Positions 9,001 to 18,800 of a DNA stretch of 64,000 nucleotides are shown in pieces. Under the pieces are notes generated by a model that saw nothing but the letters and a program-made list of their open reading frames with translations, did no database searches and was not told where the DNA came from. Source of the stretch: Chitinophaga oryzae (GTDB taxonomy: Bacteria > Bacteroidota > Bacteroidia > Chitinophagales > Chitinophagaceae); contig NZ_CP051204.2 in the NCBI RefSeq assembly GCF_012516375.2, forward strand, positions 4,526,001 through 4,590,000. Reading direction: 5' to 3'. Made by a program: the position numbers and the translations under genes. Positions within the stretch are counted from its first letter, which is position 1. The number at the start of each line of letters is the position of its first letter.

Positions 9001-9650
9001 GCAAGACTGTCAAACGGACGGCATTGCCCCGCCCGGGATATAATAGCCGACCTGTCCGCCGTTTCACTGCTCACTACCCCCAGTATGGCGCCACCCACCA
9101 GCGCCATGCTGCAATCGCCCTGTATCAACGCGCCACAGGCCTGATGCAGCGCTGTCAGCGAAGAAGAGCAGGTAGTATTGACAGAGATCACAGGGCCGTG
9201 GAGGTCCAGGTAATGGGCAATCCTGGCGCCTTCGATGCCGTGCAGCGCCTCAAACTCTCCCAATGACTCATCGAAGAACATAGGATAACTGCTGCCCCGT
9301 GAAACATAATACAGCCCCGTATCCGATCCTTTCAGGTGTTTTTCCGTATAGCCGGCATCGTAGAAGGCGCGGAGCGCATGCATCAGCATCAGCCGTTGCT
9401 CAGGCGCCATCCGCACAGATTCTTTCCCGGTAAGATGAAAGTATTTGGGATCGAACTGATCGATCACGGGAAGGTATCCGCCTTCTTTCACCCTGAATTC
9501 ACCAAAGCGCGCAAAGAGGTCTTTTTTCCGCTGGGCGGAGATGTCTCCGATATAGCAGGAAGTACCCGCGAGCGACTGATACAGATCCTCCCAGTTTTTC
9601 ATTCCGGGGAGATCGAATGAAACGCCTATAATGGCTACTGCTTGTTCCAT
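6021..9650 (-). CDS. Terminal PKS module: KS - inactive AT - ACP - thioester reductase
   Basis: This 1209-residue protein is the last assembly-line enzyme. A ketosynthase (about 1-415) has C161 in NTTCSSSL, plus HGTGT and GQIGHLD, so the C-H-H triad is intact. Residues about 425-700 align with an acyltransferase (FQAAVCKWLIAALG...VLAGTIVPEEAFRI), but the nucleophile box GHSLG is replaced by S571-P-K-E-G575; no loading serine is present. A post-AT linker (LPLPFFDLKRYWPE) follows, then an ACP with S753 in GGDSL. A C-terminal thioester-reductase domain starts at VTGATGFAGG (844-853), with Y997 as the likely catalytic tyrosine; the lysine usual at Y+4 is not there, but R1003 is near. The reductase should release the chain as an aldehyde or alcohol using NAD(P)H. 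With a dead AT, the ACP needs malonyl from elsewhere or the module only transfers the chain. It lies 4 bases after the preceding NRPS. Confidence 0.85.
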   Translation of the reverse strand: MEQAVAIIGVSFDLPGMKNWEDLYQSLAGTSCYIGDISAQRKKDLFARFGEFRVKEGGYLPVIDQFDPKYFHLTGKESVRMAPEQRLMLMHALRAFYDAGYTEKHLKGSDTGLYYVSRGSSYPMFFDESLGEFEALHGIEGARIAHYLDLHGPVISVNTTCSSSLTALHQACGALIQGDCSMALVGGAILGVVSSETADRSAIISRAGQCRPFDSLADGTLNGEGVICFVLKLLSDAVRDNDPVYAVVEGTAMNHGGARISSLTAPSAEAQTELLVKTWRRAGVSPAAIRFIEAHGTGTILGDPIEFKGIAEAFRQEGVTDGVCSISSVKGQIGHLDSLAGIAGLLRLTAALRSGTIPAQAGFEALNGHISEENTIVEVQRTAAPWPVAEGRKVGGVSSFGLTGNNVHAVVSRPEKPSVVYHDQPVYFLQLAERTPERLQQLKQELAASLRVTENVTLEPWCQRVNRLFTQQPVQQGLLFKDKAALLRQLEAPYERSSRKKRYFIANIDILSFEEAQVNALLKGNLLLREEYDQLVAGRVLPGAVARNIAFQAAVCKWLIAALGKEVTLISPKEGNIVQQVLAGTIVPEEAFRISQIVPGADFNRANFLKYLQQLPATEDIVIFDFSNDNFAAAFTKELGNLEVVSGKLCYEDRCRAFSIMVNDGKVVLEPVNVNTHVTLPLPFFDLKRYWPEQVRSLAVAAVKTEVPAEVEKAGAWTLPAIRSEIAGIWQQLLEITTPLQPEDDFFLLGGDSLSGLDMIDKLKKAFGITAVYQDMFSHPSLEGLSALVAARLAGQAGEAGAVQPAPEKVRLDNAARSQAYTSLLENIQQMGPLKRLQPAAVLVTGATGFAGGFIARYLLENTDAVIYCLVRGENQSAAETHFWSRFSAISGMDAHPRIKVVRGDVTRENAGISTALPGVDMVFHCAGSPAYVGQTEKLRELNVNGTINVFNWAVKQEVPYFQHISTVGIAGSSVPQDGQVAFYETDVNIGQDNTGYIHAITRLEAEEYLRAHTPDFMQVNVFRMQNIGGSLEDGIFLNNIESNLIYLRLLTLMKLGCYTEQLASVNLKMAPVDVMARVIGALALHHHTLLHTFHLTLESGMGLPQVIAAFESNGIMLQKVNAAVFGERVDQLLQQDRTTAGNLLLVLEKQKEQENSIKPAVPRNVPQLTSDATHLYLKQLKIDTDYDRNQYLEKVVKFGLENALFPAG

Positions 9651-9654
9651 AAGA

Positions 9655-12600
9655 TTAAAAATTTAGTGTGTTAACACCTGCATCCTCCGCGGCTACCGCG
9701 GGCTGCACCAGCTTTTTCTGCACCAGCAGCGCGGCAAACTGCTCAATGGTATTATGACTGAAGAGGTCTACGATATCTACAAGAAGGTCCATGTCTTTTT
9801 TTATCTGCCGTTGTAAGGCTACCACTTTCAGGGAGTTGCCACCGATACGGAAAAAAGGCTGGTTTACGCCTACCTGCTCCCTGCCCAGCACTTTCTGCCA
9901 AACGGCCGCCAGCTGTAACTCCAGCTCCCCGGAAGGCAACTGTAACGCTTCTCCGGCAGCCTCGCCGGCGCCTGAAGGAACGGGTAATGCCTTCCGGTCG
10001 ATCTTCCCGTTTTGCGACAGCGGGAACTGGTCCATCTGCACAAAGTACGAGGGGACCATGTAGACCGGCAGGTATTGCGAAAGAAATGTTGTCAGCGTCG
10101 CGGCTTCTATGGGCGCATCCGCTATGTAGTAAGCAGCCAGCTCCACGTCCCCGGCGTCCGCATTAAATGTCGTTACTGCTACCTCCCGGATGTTTTCGGC
10201 CTGCATCAGGAAAAATTCTATCTCTCCTGTTTCCACACGGTAACCCCTCACCTTCACCTGTTCGTCCATCCTGTTAAGATATTCCACGGCGCCGGAAGAC
10301 GTCCACCGGGCGAGGTCGCCGGTGCGGTACATCCTTCCGCCGGCGTATGGGTCCTGAACGAACTTTTTATCCGTCAGTTCGGGATTATTGAGGTACCCTA
10401 TTGCCACGCCTGCCCCTCCAATACACAGCTCTCCGGCGACGCCAGCCGCCAACAGGTCCTGCTCACTGTCAAGTATATACGCCCTGCAGTTGGCCACCGG
10501 CCTCCCGATGGTGACAGGCCCTTCAGCAGCTACCTGTTCGCTGAGGGCATCCACCGTAATCTCCGTTGGGCCGTAATTGTTATACAGGTTATACCCCAGT
10601 TCCAGCAAGGTGTTCCGCAAACTTACCGGCAACTTGTCTCCCCCTGAAATAACGGCTGAAATCGTGGCTATCCTCTCCTCAGAGAAGGCCAGCAGGTTGC
10701 CGATCACCTGGGGAACACAGTTGAGAATGGTAATGCCGTTGTCTATGATGTATTGCCGCAGCTTTTCAGGATCGTACAGCAATGTGTTTGAAACGATATG
10801 GAAAACGGCGCCGTTCGTGAAGGCGCCAAAGATATCCTCTGCAAAAGGATCAAAGGTGGCAGCCGTGAGCTGGATAAACCTGCTCTCAGCGGTGATGCTG
10901 TAACGTTGCGTGAACCACGCTATCAGGTTGGTAACACTGCGATGAGCTATCAGCACGCCTTTGGGCGTTCCGGTAGAACCGGAGGTATAGATACTGTAGA
11001 TGACCTGGTCAGGCTGGATAACGCGGTCCGGCCGGTCGGCTGGCAGCGTATCCACCAGCGGTGCAAGGTTTTGCAGCCACTGATCGGTGACCATTACTTT
11101 GAATTTGCCATCGGCAGCAATGAAGTCCAGCCGTTCCTTCGGAAGCGCCGTATCCAGCGGCACATAGGCAGCGCCGGTTTTCAGTATGGCCATCACCATC
11201 ACCGGCAGCCATTCGCTGCGTTCCATTGATAAGCCCACCAGGTCGCCTGCCGTAAGGCCGTATTGCCTGATCAGGTAATGCGCCAGCTGGTTAGACAGCC
11301 GGTCCGCCATCCCATAAGTGATCGTCTTATCCTGGTAAATGATGGCCGGTGCATCCGGACGTATGGTCGCCTGCCGGCAAAAAAGGTCCACCACATTGGT
11401 GTCTGCTGCAAAATCTGCCTGCGCCTGGCGACACACCTCCAGTTGTTTCACGACGGCTTCATTGCCCAGGACAGCGCTGTTGCCAAGGGGAGCGGCCGCA
11501 TCTTCCAGGAATATATCCAGTATCTTCTCTGCATAGCCGTGCAGTTGCTCCGGCGTAACGTCTGCTACGAGCGCGCGGTTATACTGGTAATTGAAAACAA
11601 GGTGATTATTTCTGGCGGCAACGGTAAGGTCGAGCGTGGTATTCGTCTTCTCATGGGAGGCCAGCCGGATCCTGTTGCTCTCGTAACCGGTGGTGCTGTT
11701 CGCGCCAGCCGCTACATCATTGTACACGTGGAAATCTACATAATTGAAGATAACATCAAAGAAAGGATTACCGAAGCTGGTATCTTCGTTCAGCTGCCTG
11801 GAAATTTCCAGCAGCGTAAGCCTTGTGCTGTTCACCTCCTGTAGCTTACGCTCCAGTCCCTGAAAATATTGCCGCCACGGCTTATGCTTGTATTCCTGCA
11901 ACCGCGTGCGCAACGGCAGGGTATTGAGATAACAGCCCAATATCCTATCACCGTCTTCCATCAGCGGACGGTTATTGGAAACAAGCCCGATGGTAATGTC
12001 GGAATCATAGGTGAGCAGGTTAAGCGCATATACAAATGATCCGAACAGCAGCGTCTTCAGTGTAATTTTCTCTTCCCGGCAGGCTTGCCTCAGCCGTTCT
12101 GCTTTGGCAGGATGAATAACAGACTGGTAGCTGCTCTCCATGATAGTGTTGGCAAATACGTTCAGCCGTTTGAAGTCCTGCAGTTCCTGCTGCCAGTATA
12201 CCAGATTCTTCTTATCTTTTTTGGCGATGTGTTCCTGCAGCACATGTTCCCTGTTGCTGCACTTCAGCGGCGCGGGTGTAAACGCGGGCTGCTCCAGCAA
12301 TTGCCGGTAGAGGTTAAACAGTTCCGTATTGAAGGATGCAACGCTCCATCCGTCGAGGATGGCGTGGTGGAACTGGAACAGGAATACGCCATGTGTGGCA
12401 TCGAGGTTGAAAATGGTCGTACGCCAGAGCGGCGCTGACAGCAGATCGAAGGGACGTTTGCGCTCCTCCCTGATGTAATCGCGGATCGCTGCTTCCTGGT
12501 CTGTGGCGCTAAGCCCGCTAAGATCGACAAGCCCGGTGCTGACCGGCACCTCTTTATAAACGATCTGTACCTCCTGGCTATAGTTAATAACATCAAGGGC

Positions 12601-12798
12601 TGTACGCAGCGTGGCGTGCTTGCGGACCATGAGCCGCAGCGCTTTATCGAAATGGGCTATGTCCACACCTGGTATGTGATAGGTGAACTGGTCATGATAC
12701 AATCCTTCCGCCGGGCGCAGGAGCGATAATGCCACCATTCCTTTCTGTATATCGCTCATTGGATATACATCTTCTATGTTTCCGGTATTTTGCGTCAT
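9655..12798 (-). CDS. NRPS module C-A-PCP
   Basis: This single-module peptide synthetase has 1047 residues. The condensation domain (about 8-440) starts YPMSDIQKGM and carries HHAILDG. The adenylation domain (about 460-950) has YTSGSTGTPKG, a FDPFAED core, NNYGPTEIT and a C-terminal NGKIDRKALP. The PCP (about 965-1030) has GGNSL as the phosphopantetheine site. My reading of the specificity pocket is D-P-E-N-I-G-N-V-D-K, which I do not recognise, so the substrate is left open. E at position 239 is unusual. There is no docking domain of the TubC type at the N-terminus, unlike the preceding gene. It sits between the double Ser module (10 bases upstream) and the reductase-ending PKS (4 bases downstream), so it should add the last amino acid. 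Confidence 0.9.
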   Translation of the reverse strand: MTQNTGNIEDVYPMSDIQKGMVALSLLRPAEGLYHDQFTYHIPGVDIAHFDKALRLMVRKHATLRTALDVINYSQEVQIVYKEVPVSTGLVDLSGLSATDQEAAIRDYIREERKRPFDLLSAPLWRTTIFNLDATHGVFLFQFHHAILDGWSVASFNTELFNLYRQLLEQPAFTPAPLKCSNREHVLQEHIAKKDKKNLVYWQQELQDFKRLNVFANTIMESSYQSVIHPAKAERLRQACREEKITLKTLLFGSFVYALNLLTYDSDITIGLVSNNRPLMEDGDRILGCYLNTLPLRTRLQEYKHKPWRQYFQGLERKLQEVNSTRLTLLEISRQLNEDTSFGNPFFDVIFNYVDFHVYNDVAAGANSTTGYESNRIRLASHEKTNTTLDLTVAARNNHLVFNYQYNRALVADVTPEQLHGYAEKILDIFLEDAAAPLGNSAVLGNEAVVKQLEVCRQAQADFAADTNVVDLFCRQATIRPDAPAIIYQDKTITYGMADRLSNQLAHYLIRQYGLTAGDLVGLSMERSEWLPVMVMAILKTGAAYVPLDTALPKERLDFIAADGKFKVMVTDQWLQNLAPLVDTLPADRPDRVIQPDQVIYSIYTSGSTGTPKGVLIAHRSVTNLIAWFTQRYSITAESRFIQLTAATFDPFAEDIFGAFTNGAVFHIVSNTLLYDPEKLRQYIIDNGITILNCVPQVIGNLLAFSEERIATISAVISGGDKLPVSLRNTLLELGYNLYNNYGPTEITVDALSEQVAAEGPVTIGRPVANCRAYILDSEQDLLAAGVAGELCIGGAGVAIGYLNNPELTDKKFVQDPYAGGRMYRTGDLARWTSSGAVEYLNRMDEQVKVRGYRVETGEIEFFLMQAENIREVAVTTFNADAGDVELAAYYIADAPIEAATLTTFLSQYLPVYMVPSYFVQMDQFPLSQNGKIDRKALPVPSGAGEAAGEALQLPSGELELQLAAVWQKVLGREQVGVNQPFFRIGGNSLKVVALQRQIKKDMDLLVDIVDLFSHNTIEQFAALLVQKKLVQPAVAAEDAGVNTLNF

Positions 12799-12807
12799 GG
12801 GAGTGAA

Positions 12808-15800
12808 TTAGTTGTTCTGAAAAATTTCGTTGCGGAGCAGATCGAAGGAGGCCATTACGTCCTCTTCCTCCGGTGATTTGGCGGGCGTCGCTGCAAGGTC
12901 TTCTTCTATCCGGGCGGCGAGGCTTTGTATCGTACCGTACTGAAACAGTTCAGCCAGGGTGTAACTGGTACCGGCAACGGTATTGATCCGGCTGACCAGG
13001 CGAATGGCCAGAATGGAATCGCCGCCGGCGTCAAAGAAATTATCCGTTACGCCGATTTTTTCCACATCCAGTACCGATTCCCAGATAGCCACCAGCTGCT
13101 GTTCCATTTCGGTGACCGGTGCTACGTATTCCCTTCTGATCACATCGTTTCCGCTTACCGGTGGCAGCGCTTTGCGATTGGCTTTGCCGCTGCTGGTGAG
13201 CGGAATATCTTCCATCTCCACGAAGTAAGCCGGCACCATGTATTCCGGCAGCTTCTGTTGCAGCCAGCTTTTCAGTTCCGATTTATCCGTTGCCGCGGAG
13301 GGTACGTAATAGGCCACGAGGGCTTTCGTACCGTGTACTTCCTGCGCCGTTACCACCGCCTGACGGATATGCATATACGATGACAGCACCTGCTCTACTT
13401 CTCCCAGCTCTATCCTGTTGCCTCGGATCTTTACCTGGTGGTCCATACGGCCCAGGTATTGAATGGTGCCGTCCGGCAGCCACCGCGCGCTGTCGCCCGT
13501 GCGGTAAATACGCTGGCCGGCCTTAAAGGGGTCCGGCATAAAGCGGCTGGCCGTTTGCTCCGGCAGGTCCAGATAGCCCCGGGCTACCTGTATGCCGCCT
13601 ATGACCAGCTCTCCGGCCACCCCGGCGGGCTGCAGCTGCATGGCAGGATTCACGATATAAATCTGCGTGTTGGCCACCGGGCGGCCGATGCTCACGCCCT
13701 GGTCCAGCGATGCTTCGGTAACATCGATCGCGGTAACATCGATCGACGCTTCCGTAGGGCCGTAAAGGTTGTGTATGCGCACGCCGGGCAACAGTTCTCG
13801 GAACTGCGCTACCATCGCTGCCGGCAACTCTTCACCGCTGCATACGACATGCCGCAGCGGGGTGGCGCCGGCCTGGTAACCGGCCAGGAAAGCGCCCAGC
13901 ATGGAAGGCACAAAGTGAATAACACTCACATTTTCCTGTGCAATGAGCTGTTGCAGGTACTGCGGGTCCTTATGCCCTTCCGGACGCGCCATCACCAGGC
14001 AGCTGCCGCTGATGAAAGGCAGCAACAGTTCCCACACGGACACGTCGAAAGTGTAAGGTGTTTTTTGCAGAAAGATATCTGACGGCCCGATATGCAGGTC
14101 TTCTTTCATCCACAGCAGGCGGTTGTACAAACCTTCGTGCAGGTTCAGCACCCCTTTCGGATGACCGGTGGAACCGGAAGTATAAATACAGTACGCCAGC
14201 GAGGCGCCTGTGAGTGCGGGCAGCGTCAGTTCCCGGCCATATTGCGGTTGCTCCTTCCTGAAATCGGCCAGCAGGGTTTCGTCTATGATCACCCCGAGGT
14301 TTCCGTTTTCCCGGATATAGTCGATACGCTCCTGTGGGTAATGCACGTCCAGCGGTACATAAGCAGCACCGCATTTCAGTATGGCCATGATGGTTACGGG
14401 GAGCCATTCACTGCGCTCCAGCAGGATGCCTGCCAGCGCGCCGCTTTGCAGCTGGTGCCGGTCCTGCAGGTAGTGCGCCAGCTGGTTGCTCAGCGTATCC
14501 ATTTCCCGGTAGTTCAGCGCCCGGTCCTCATAAACGATCGCCTTGTTGTCCGGCGATGCGACTACTGCTTCCCGGAACAGGTCCAGGACCGTTTTTCCCG
14601 GCGCATAGTTGACAGCAGTGTCATTAAAGCCCCGCAGCAACTGTTCTTTTTCAGCGGCGGTGAGAAAATCAACGGAATCGATCGCCTGACCGGGGTCGGC
14701 CAGCATAGCGGCCGTGAATTGTTTAAAATGTTGCATCAGGCCGGCGATGAGGTCATAGTCGTATACGTCGGTGTTGTATTTCAAACGGAACATGATATAC
14801 TCTCCTCTCTCATAAAGACTGATTTCCATATCGAACTTGGCATAACGCATGCCCAGGTCCACGATGCTGTTCAGCTCCTCCTCTGATTTATCCGGCGCTT
14901 CCACCTTGCCTTCGAAGTTCTGCAGGGCGATCATGATGTCAAACAGTACGTTGCTCCGGCTGATATCCTTACGCACTTTCAGATCTCTTACCAGCTGCGA
15001 GAAAGGATACATCTGGTATTGAAATGCAGCGAGCGTATGTTGTTTTACCTGGTCATACAACGACAGGAATGAACCTTCCCCGTTTACCCGGTTCCTGAGG
15101 GAAAGCGTATTGATATAGCAGCCGATCTGGTTTTCGAGATCGGGATGGACCCTGCCGGCATAAGGCGCGCCAAGTACAATATCCGATTGACCGGTATACC
15201 GGTACAACAGTGCATTCCAGGCTGCCAGCAGCGTCATGAACAGGCTGCCGTTATACTTTTTCGTAAAATCATACAGCTGTGCGGTGAGTGCTTTGGGCAG
15301 ATAGGTGCTCAGGTACCTGCCATTATGGGTTTTAACGGCCGGCCGTTTGCGGGCCGCCGGCAGGTCTACAGGCGGTATTTCGCCTGATAAATGCTGCATC
15401 CAGTATTTCCGGTGCGCGTCATAATGCCCTTGCTGCAGCTGGTCTTTCTCCCAAACAGCAAAATCCTTGTATTGTATATCCAGCTGAGGCAGCGGAACGC
15501 TTGTCCCACGGCTCTCTTCCTGGTACAATGCACGTATGTCGCGGGCGGCCACCTCCGCCGATATACCATCCGTGATGATATGATGTACGAGGTAATAGAT
15601 ATAGTACCCCTGCGATGTATGGAACAGGGTGACACGGAACAGCGGACCATTTTGCAGATCGAATGACCGGTAGAGGTCATTTTCGAAGATCGCATGATAG
15701 ATATGTTGATGCGGGTCTGCTGCCTGCCGGATATCCGCTTCTTCTACCACATAGTTCAATCCATGGCTGTCCAATACATATTGATAGGGCATCCCGTCAG

Positions 15801-18800
15801 CATCCGTGCGAAACACGGTACGCAGGATTTCATGCCTGTCGATCAATCTCGCCAGCGCCCTTTTGAAAGCGGCCGGGTCAAAGTCAGGCTCGGCAGGGCT
15901 CACCGTAGGAATATTATACGCGATCAGGCCGTCCTTCACCTGGCTAAGCGTCCATACCATCTCCTGGGCGCTGGACAAAGGATACCGCTCAGTTGCCGCA
16001 GCAGGTGCAATACGCTCATACACCTCTCCCGCGCTGTGATGGATCAGCGCTATGTGCGACCGGACGGTGGTATGTTCAAACAGCTCCTGTAATTTCGGAC
16101 GGAACCTGAAGGTGCGGAAGTAAGCAGCGATCAGTTGAGTGGCTTTCAGGCTATGCCCGCCCAATTCAAAAAAGCTATCGGTCACGCCTATCCCGGAAAC
16201 GCCCAGCACCTCCTGCCATATACCCACCAGTTGTAACTCCATAGGTGTTACCGGTGCTACGTACTCACCCCGGATCATGTCGCCGCCGCTTACCGGCGGC
16301 AGCGCTTTGCGATTGGCTTTGCCGCTGCTGGTGAGCGGGATATCTTCCATCTCTACAAAGTAGGCCGGCACCATATATTCCGGCAGCTTCTGTTGCAGCC
16401 AGTTTTTCAGTTCCGATTTGTCCGTTGCCGCGGAGGGGACGTAATAGGCCACGAGGGCTTTCGTACCGTGTACCTCCTGCGCCGTTACCACCGCCTGACG
16501 GATATGTATATACGATGACAACACCTGCTCTACTTCTCCCAGCTCTATCCTGTTGCCACGGATCTTTACCTGGTGGTCCATACGGCCCAGGTATTGAATG
16601 GTGCCGTCCGGCAGCCACCGCGCGCTGTCGCCCGTGCGGTAAATACGCTGGCCGGCCTTAAAGGGGTCCGGCATAAAGCGGCTGGCCGTTTGCTCCGGCA
16701 GGTCCAGATAGCCCCGGGCTACCTGTATGCCGCCTATGACCAGCTCTCCGGCCACCCCGGCGGGCTGCAGCTGCATGGCAGGATTCACGATATAAATCTG
16801 CGTATTGGCCACCGGGCGGCCGATGCTCACGCCCTGGTCCAACGATGCTTCGGTAACATCGATCGCGGTAACATCGATCGACGCTTCCGTAGGGCCGTAG
16901 AGGTTATGTATGCGCACGCCGGGCAACAGTTCTCGGAACTGCGCTACCATCGCTGCCGGCAACTCTTCACCGCTGCATACGACATGCCGCAGCGGGGTGG
17001 CGCCGGCCTGGTAACCGGCCAGGAAAGCGCCCAGCATGGAAGGCACAAAGTGAATAACACTCACATTTTCCTGTGCAATGAGCTGTTGCAGGTACTGCGG
17101 GTCCTTATGCCCTTCCGGACGCGCCATCACCAGGCAGCTGCCGCTGATGAAAGGCAGCAACAGTTCCCACACGGACACGTCGAAAGTGTAAGGTGTTTTT
17201 TGCAGAAAGATATCTGACGGCCCGATATGCAGGTCTTCTTTCATCCACAGCAGGCGGTTGTACAAACCTTCGTGCAGGTTCAGCACCCCTTTCGGATGAC
17301 CGGTGGAACCGGAAGTATAAATACAGTACGCCAGCGAGGCGCCTGTGAGTGCGGGCAGCGTCAGTTCCCGGCCATATTGCGGTTGCTCCTTCCTGAAATC
17401 GGCCAGCAGGGTTTCGTCTATGATCACCCCGAGGTTTCCGTTTTCCCGGATATAGTCGATACGCTCCTGCGGGTAATGCACGTCCAGCGGTACATAAGCA
17501 GCACCGCATTTCAGTATGGCCATGATGGTTACGGGGAGCCATTCACTGCGCTCCAGCAGGATGCCTGCCAGCGCGCCGCTTTGCAGCTGGTGCCGGTCCT
17601 GCAGGTAGTGCGCCAGCTGGTTGCTCAGCGTATCCATTTCCCGGTAGTTCAGCGCCCGGTCCTCATAAACGATCGCCTTGTTGTCCGGCGATGCGACTAC
17701 TGCTTCCCGGAACAGGTCCAGGACCGTTTTTCCCGGCGCATAGTTGACAGCAGTGTCATTAAAGCCCCGCAGCAACTGTTCTTTTTCAGCGGCGGTGAGA
17801 AAATCAACGGAATCGATCGCCTGCCCGGGGTCTGCCAGCATGGCGGCCGTCAGTTGTTTGAAATGCTGCAGCAGCTGCGTTACCTGGTGCCCGTGAAAGA
17901 TATCGGTATTATAATCGGCGACCACGCTAAGCGCCTCTCCTTCTTCGTAGATATTTATCTCCATGTCAAACTTGGCGTAACAATGACCCATATCTGTGAT
18001 AGTATCGCTGTCTCCGGATACGATAGTGCCGGCGTTCCTCTCACCGATGTTCTGCAAAGCTATCATTACATCAAAGAGTGCGCTCCTGCTGGTATTGCGG
18101 CGTACGTCTGTTTCCCCGAGGATATAATCGAACGGATAAGCCTGGTGTGTATACGCACGGAGGGTGTTCGCTCTTAGCTGCGTGGCAAATGCCGTGAAGG
18201 AGGACTGCCCGTTCACCTCATTGCGCAGCGGCAACGTATTCACATAAAACCCGATCTGGTTTTCCAGATCGGCATGGTTTCTACCGGCCGCGGGCGTGCC
18301 GATGATGATATCCTGCTCGCCGGTATAACGATAAAGTAAAACCTTCCAGGCGGCCAGCAATGTCATGAAGAGGCTTCCACCTTCTGCGCGGGTGAAAGCA
18401 CGGAGCTGTGCGGTAAGCCCGGGTGACAGGTAAGTACGGCACCTCCTGCCGGAAAAAGTTTTAACCACAGGCCGCGGCTTACTGCCGGGCAAAGACAGTT
18501 CAGGCAGTTCACCGGACAGCAGTTCCTTCCAGTAGGCTTTTGCTGCCATGCCTGCCGCCGTATGCAATTGTTCGTGTTGCCATACCGCATAATCCTTGTA
18601 TTGGATCGCCAGCGGCTGCAATGCAGGTGCAAGGCCTGCCGCCAGTGCACGGTAGCAGCTGATCACATCACGCCCCAGCACATCCATGGACCAGCCGTCG
18701 CTGATGATATGGTGCATGTTGTAGTAAAAAATGTATGTCTCTTCTGCTACCTGTAACAATGCCATTCTCAGCAGCGGGCCCTGTTGCAGGTCAAAGAGCG

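Noticed and set aside
6126..9620. Numerous long plus-strand frames opposite the NRPS/PKS genes, here and elsewhere in the operon
   Set aside because: They are antisense shadows of GC-rich coding sequence; they recur with the module repeats and show no domain signatures.
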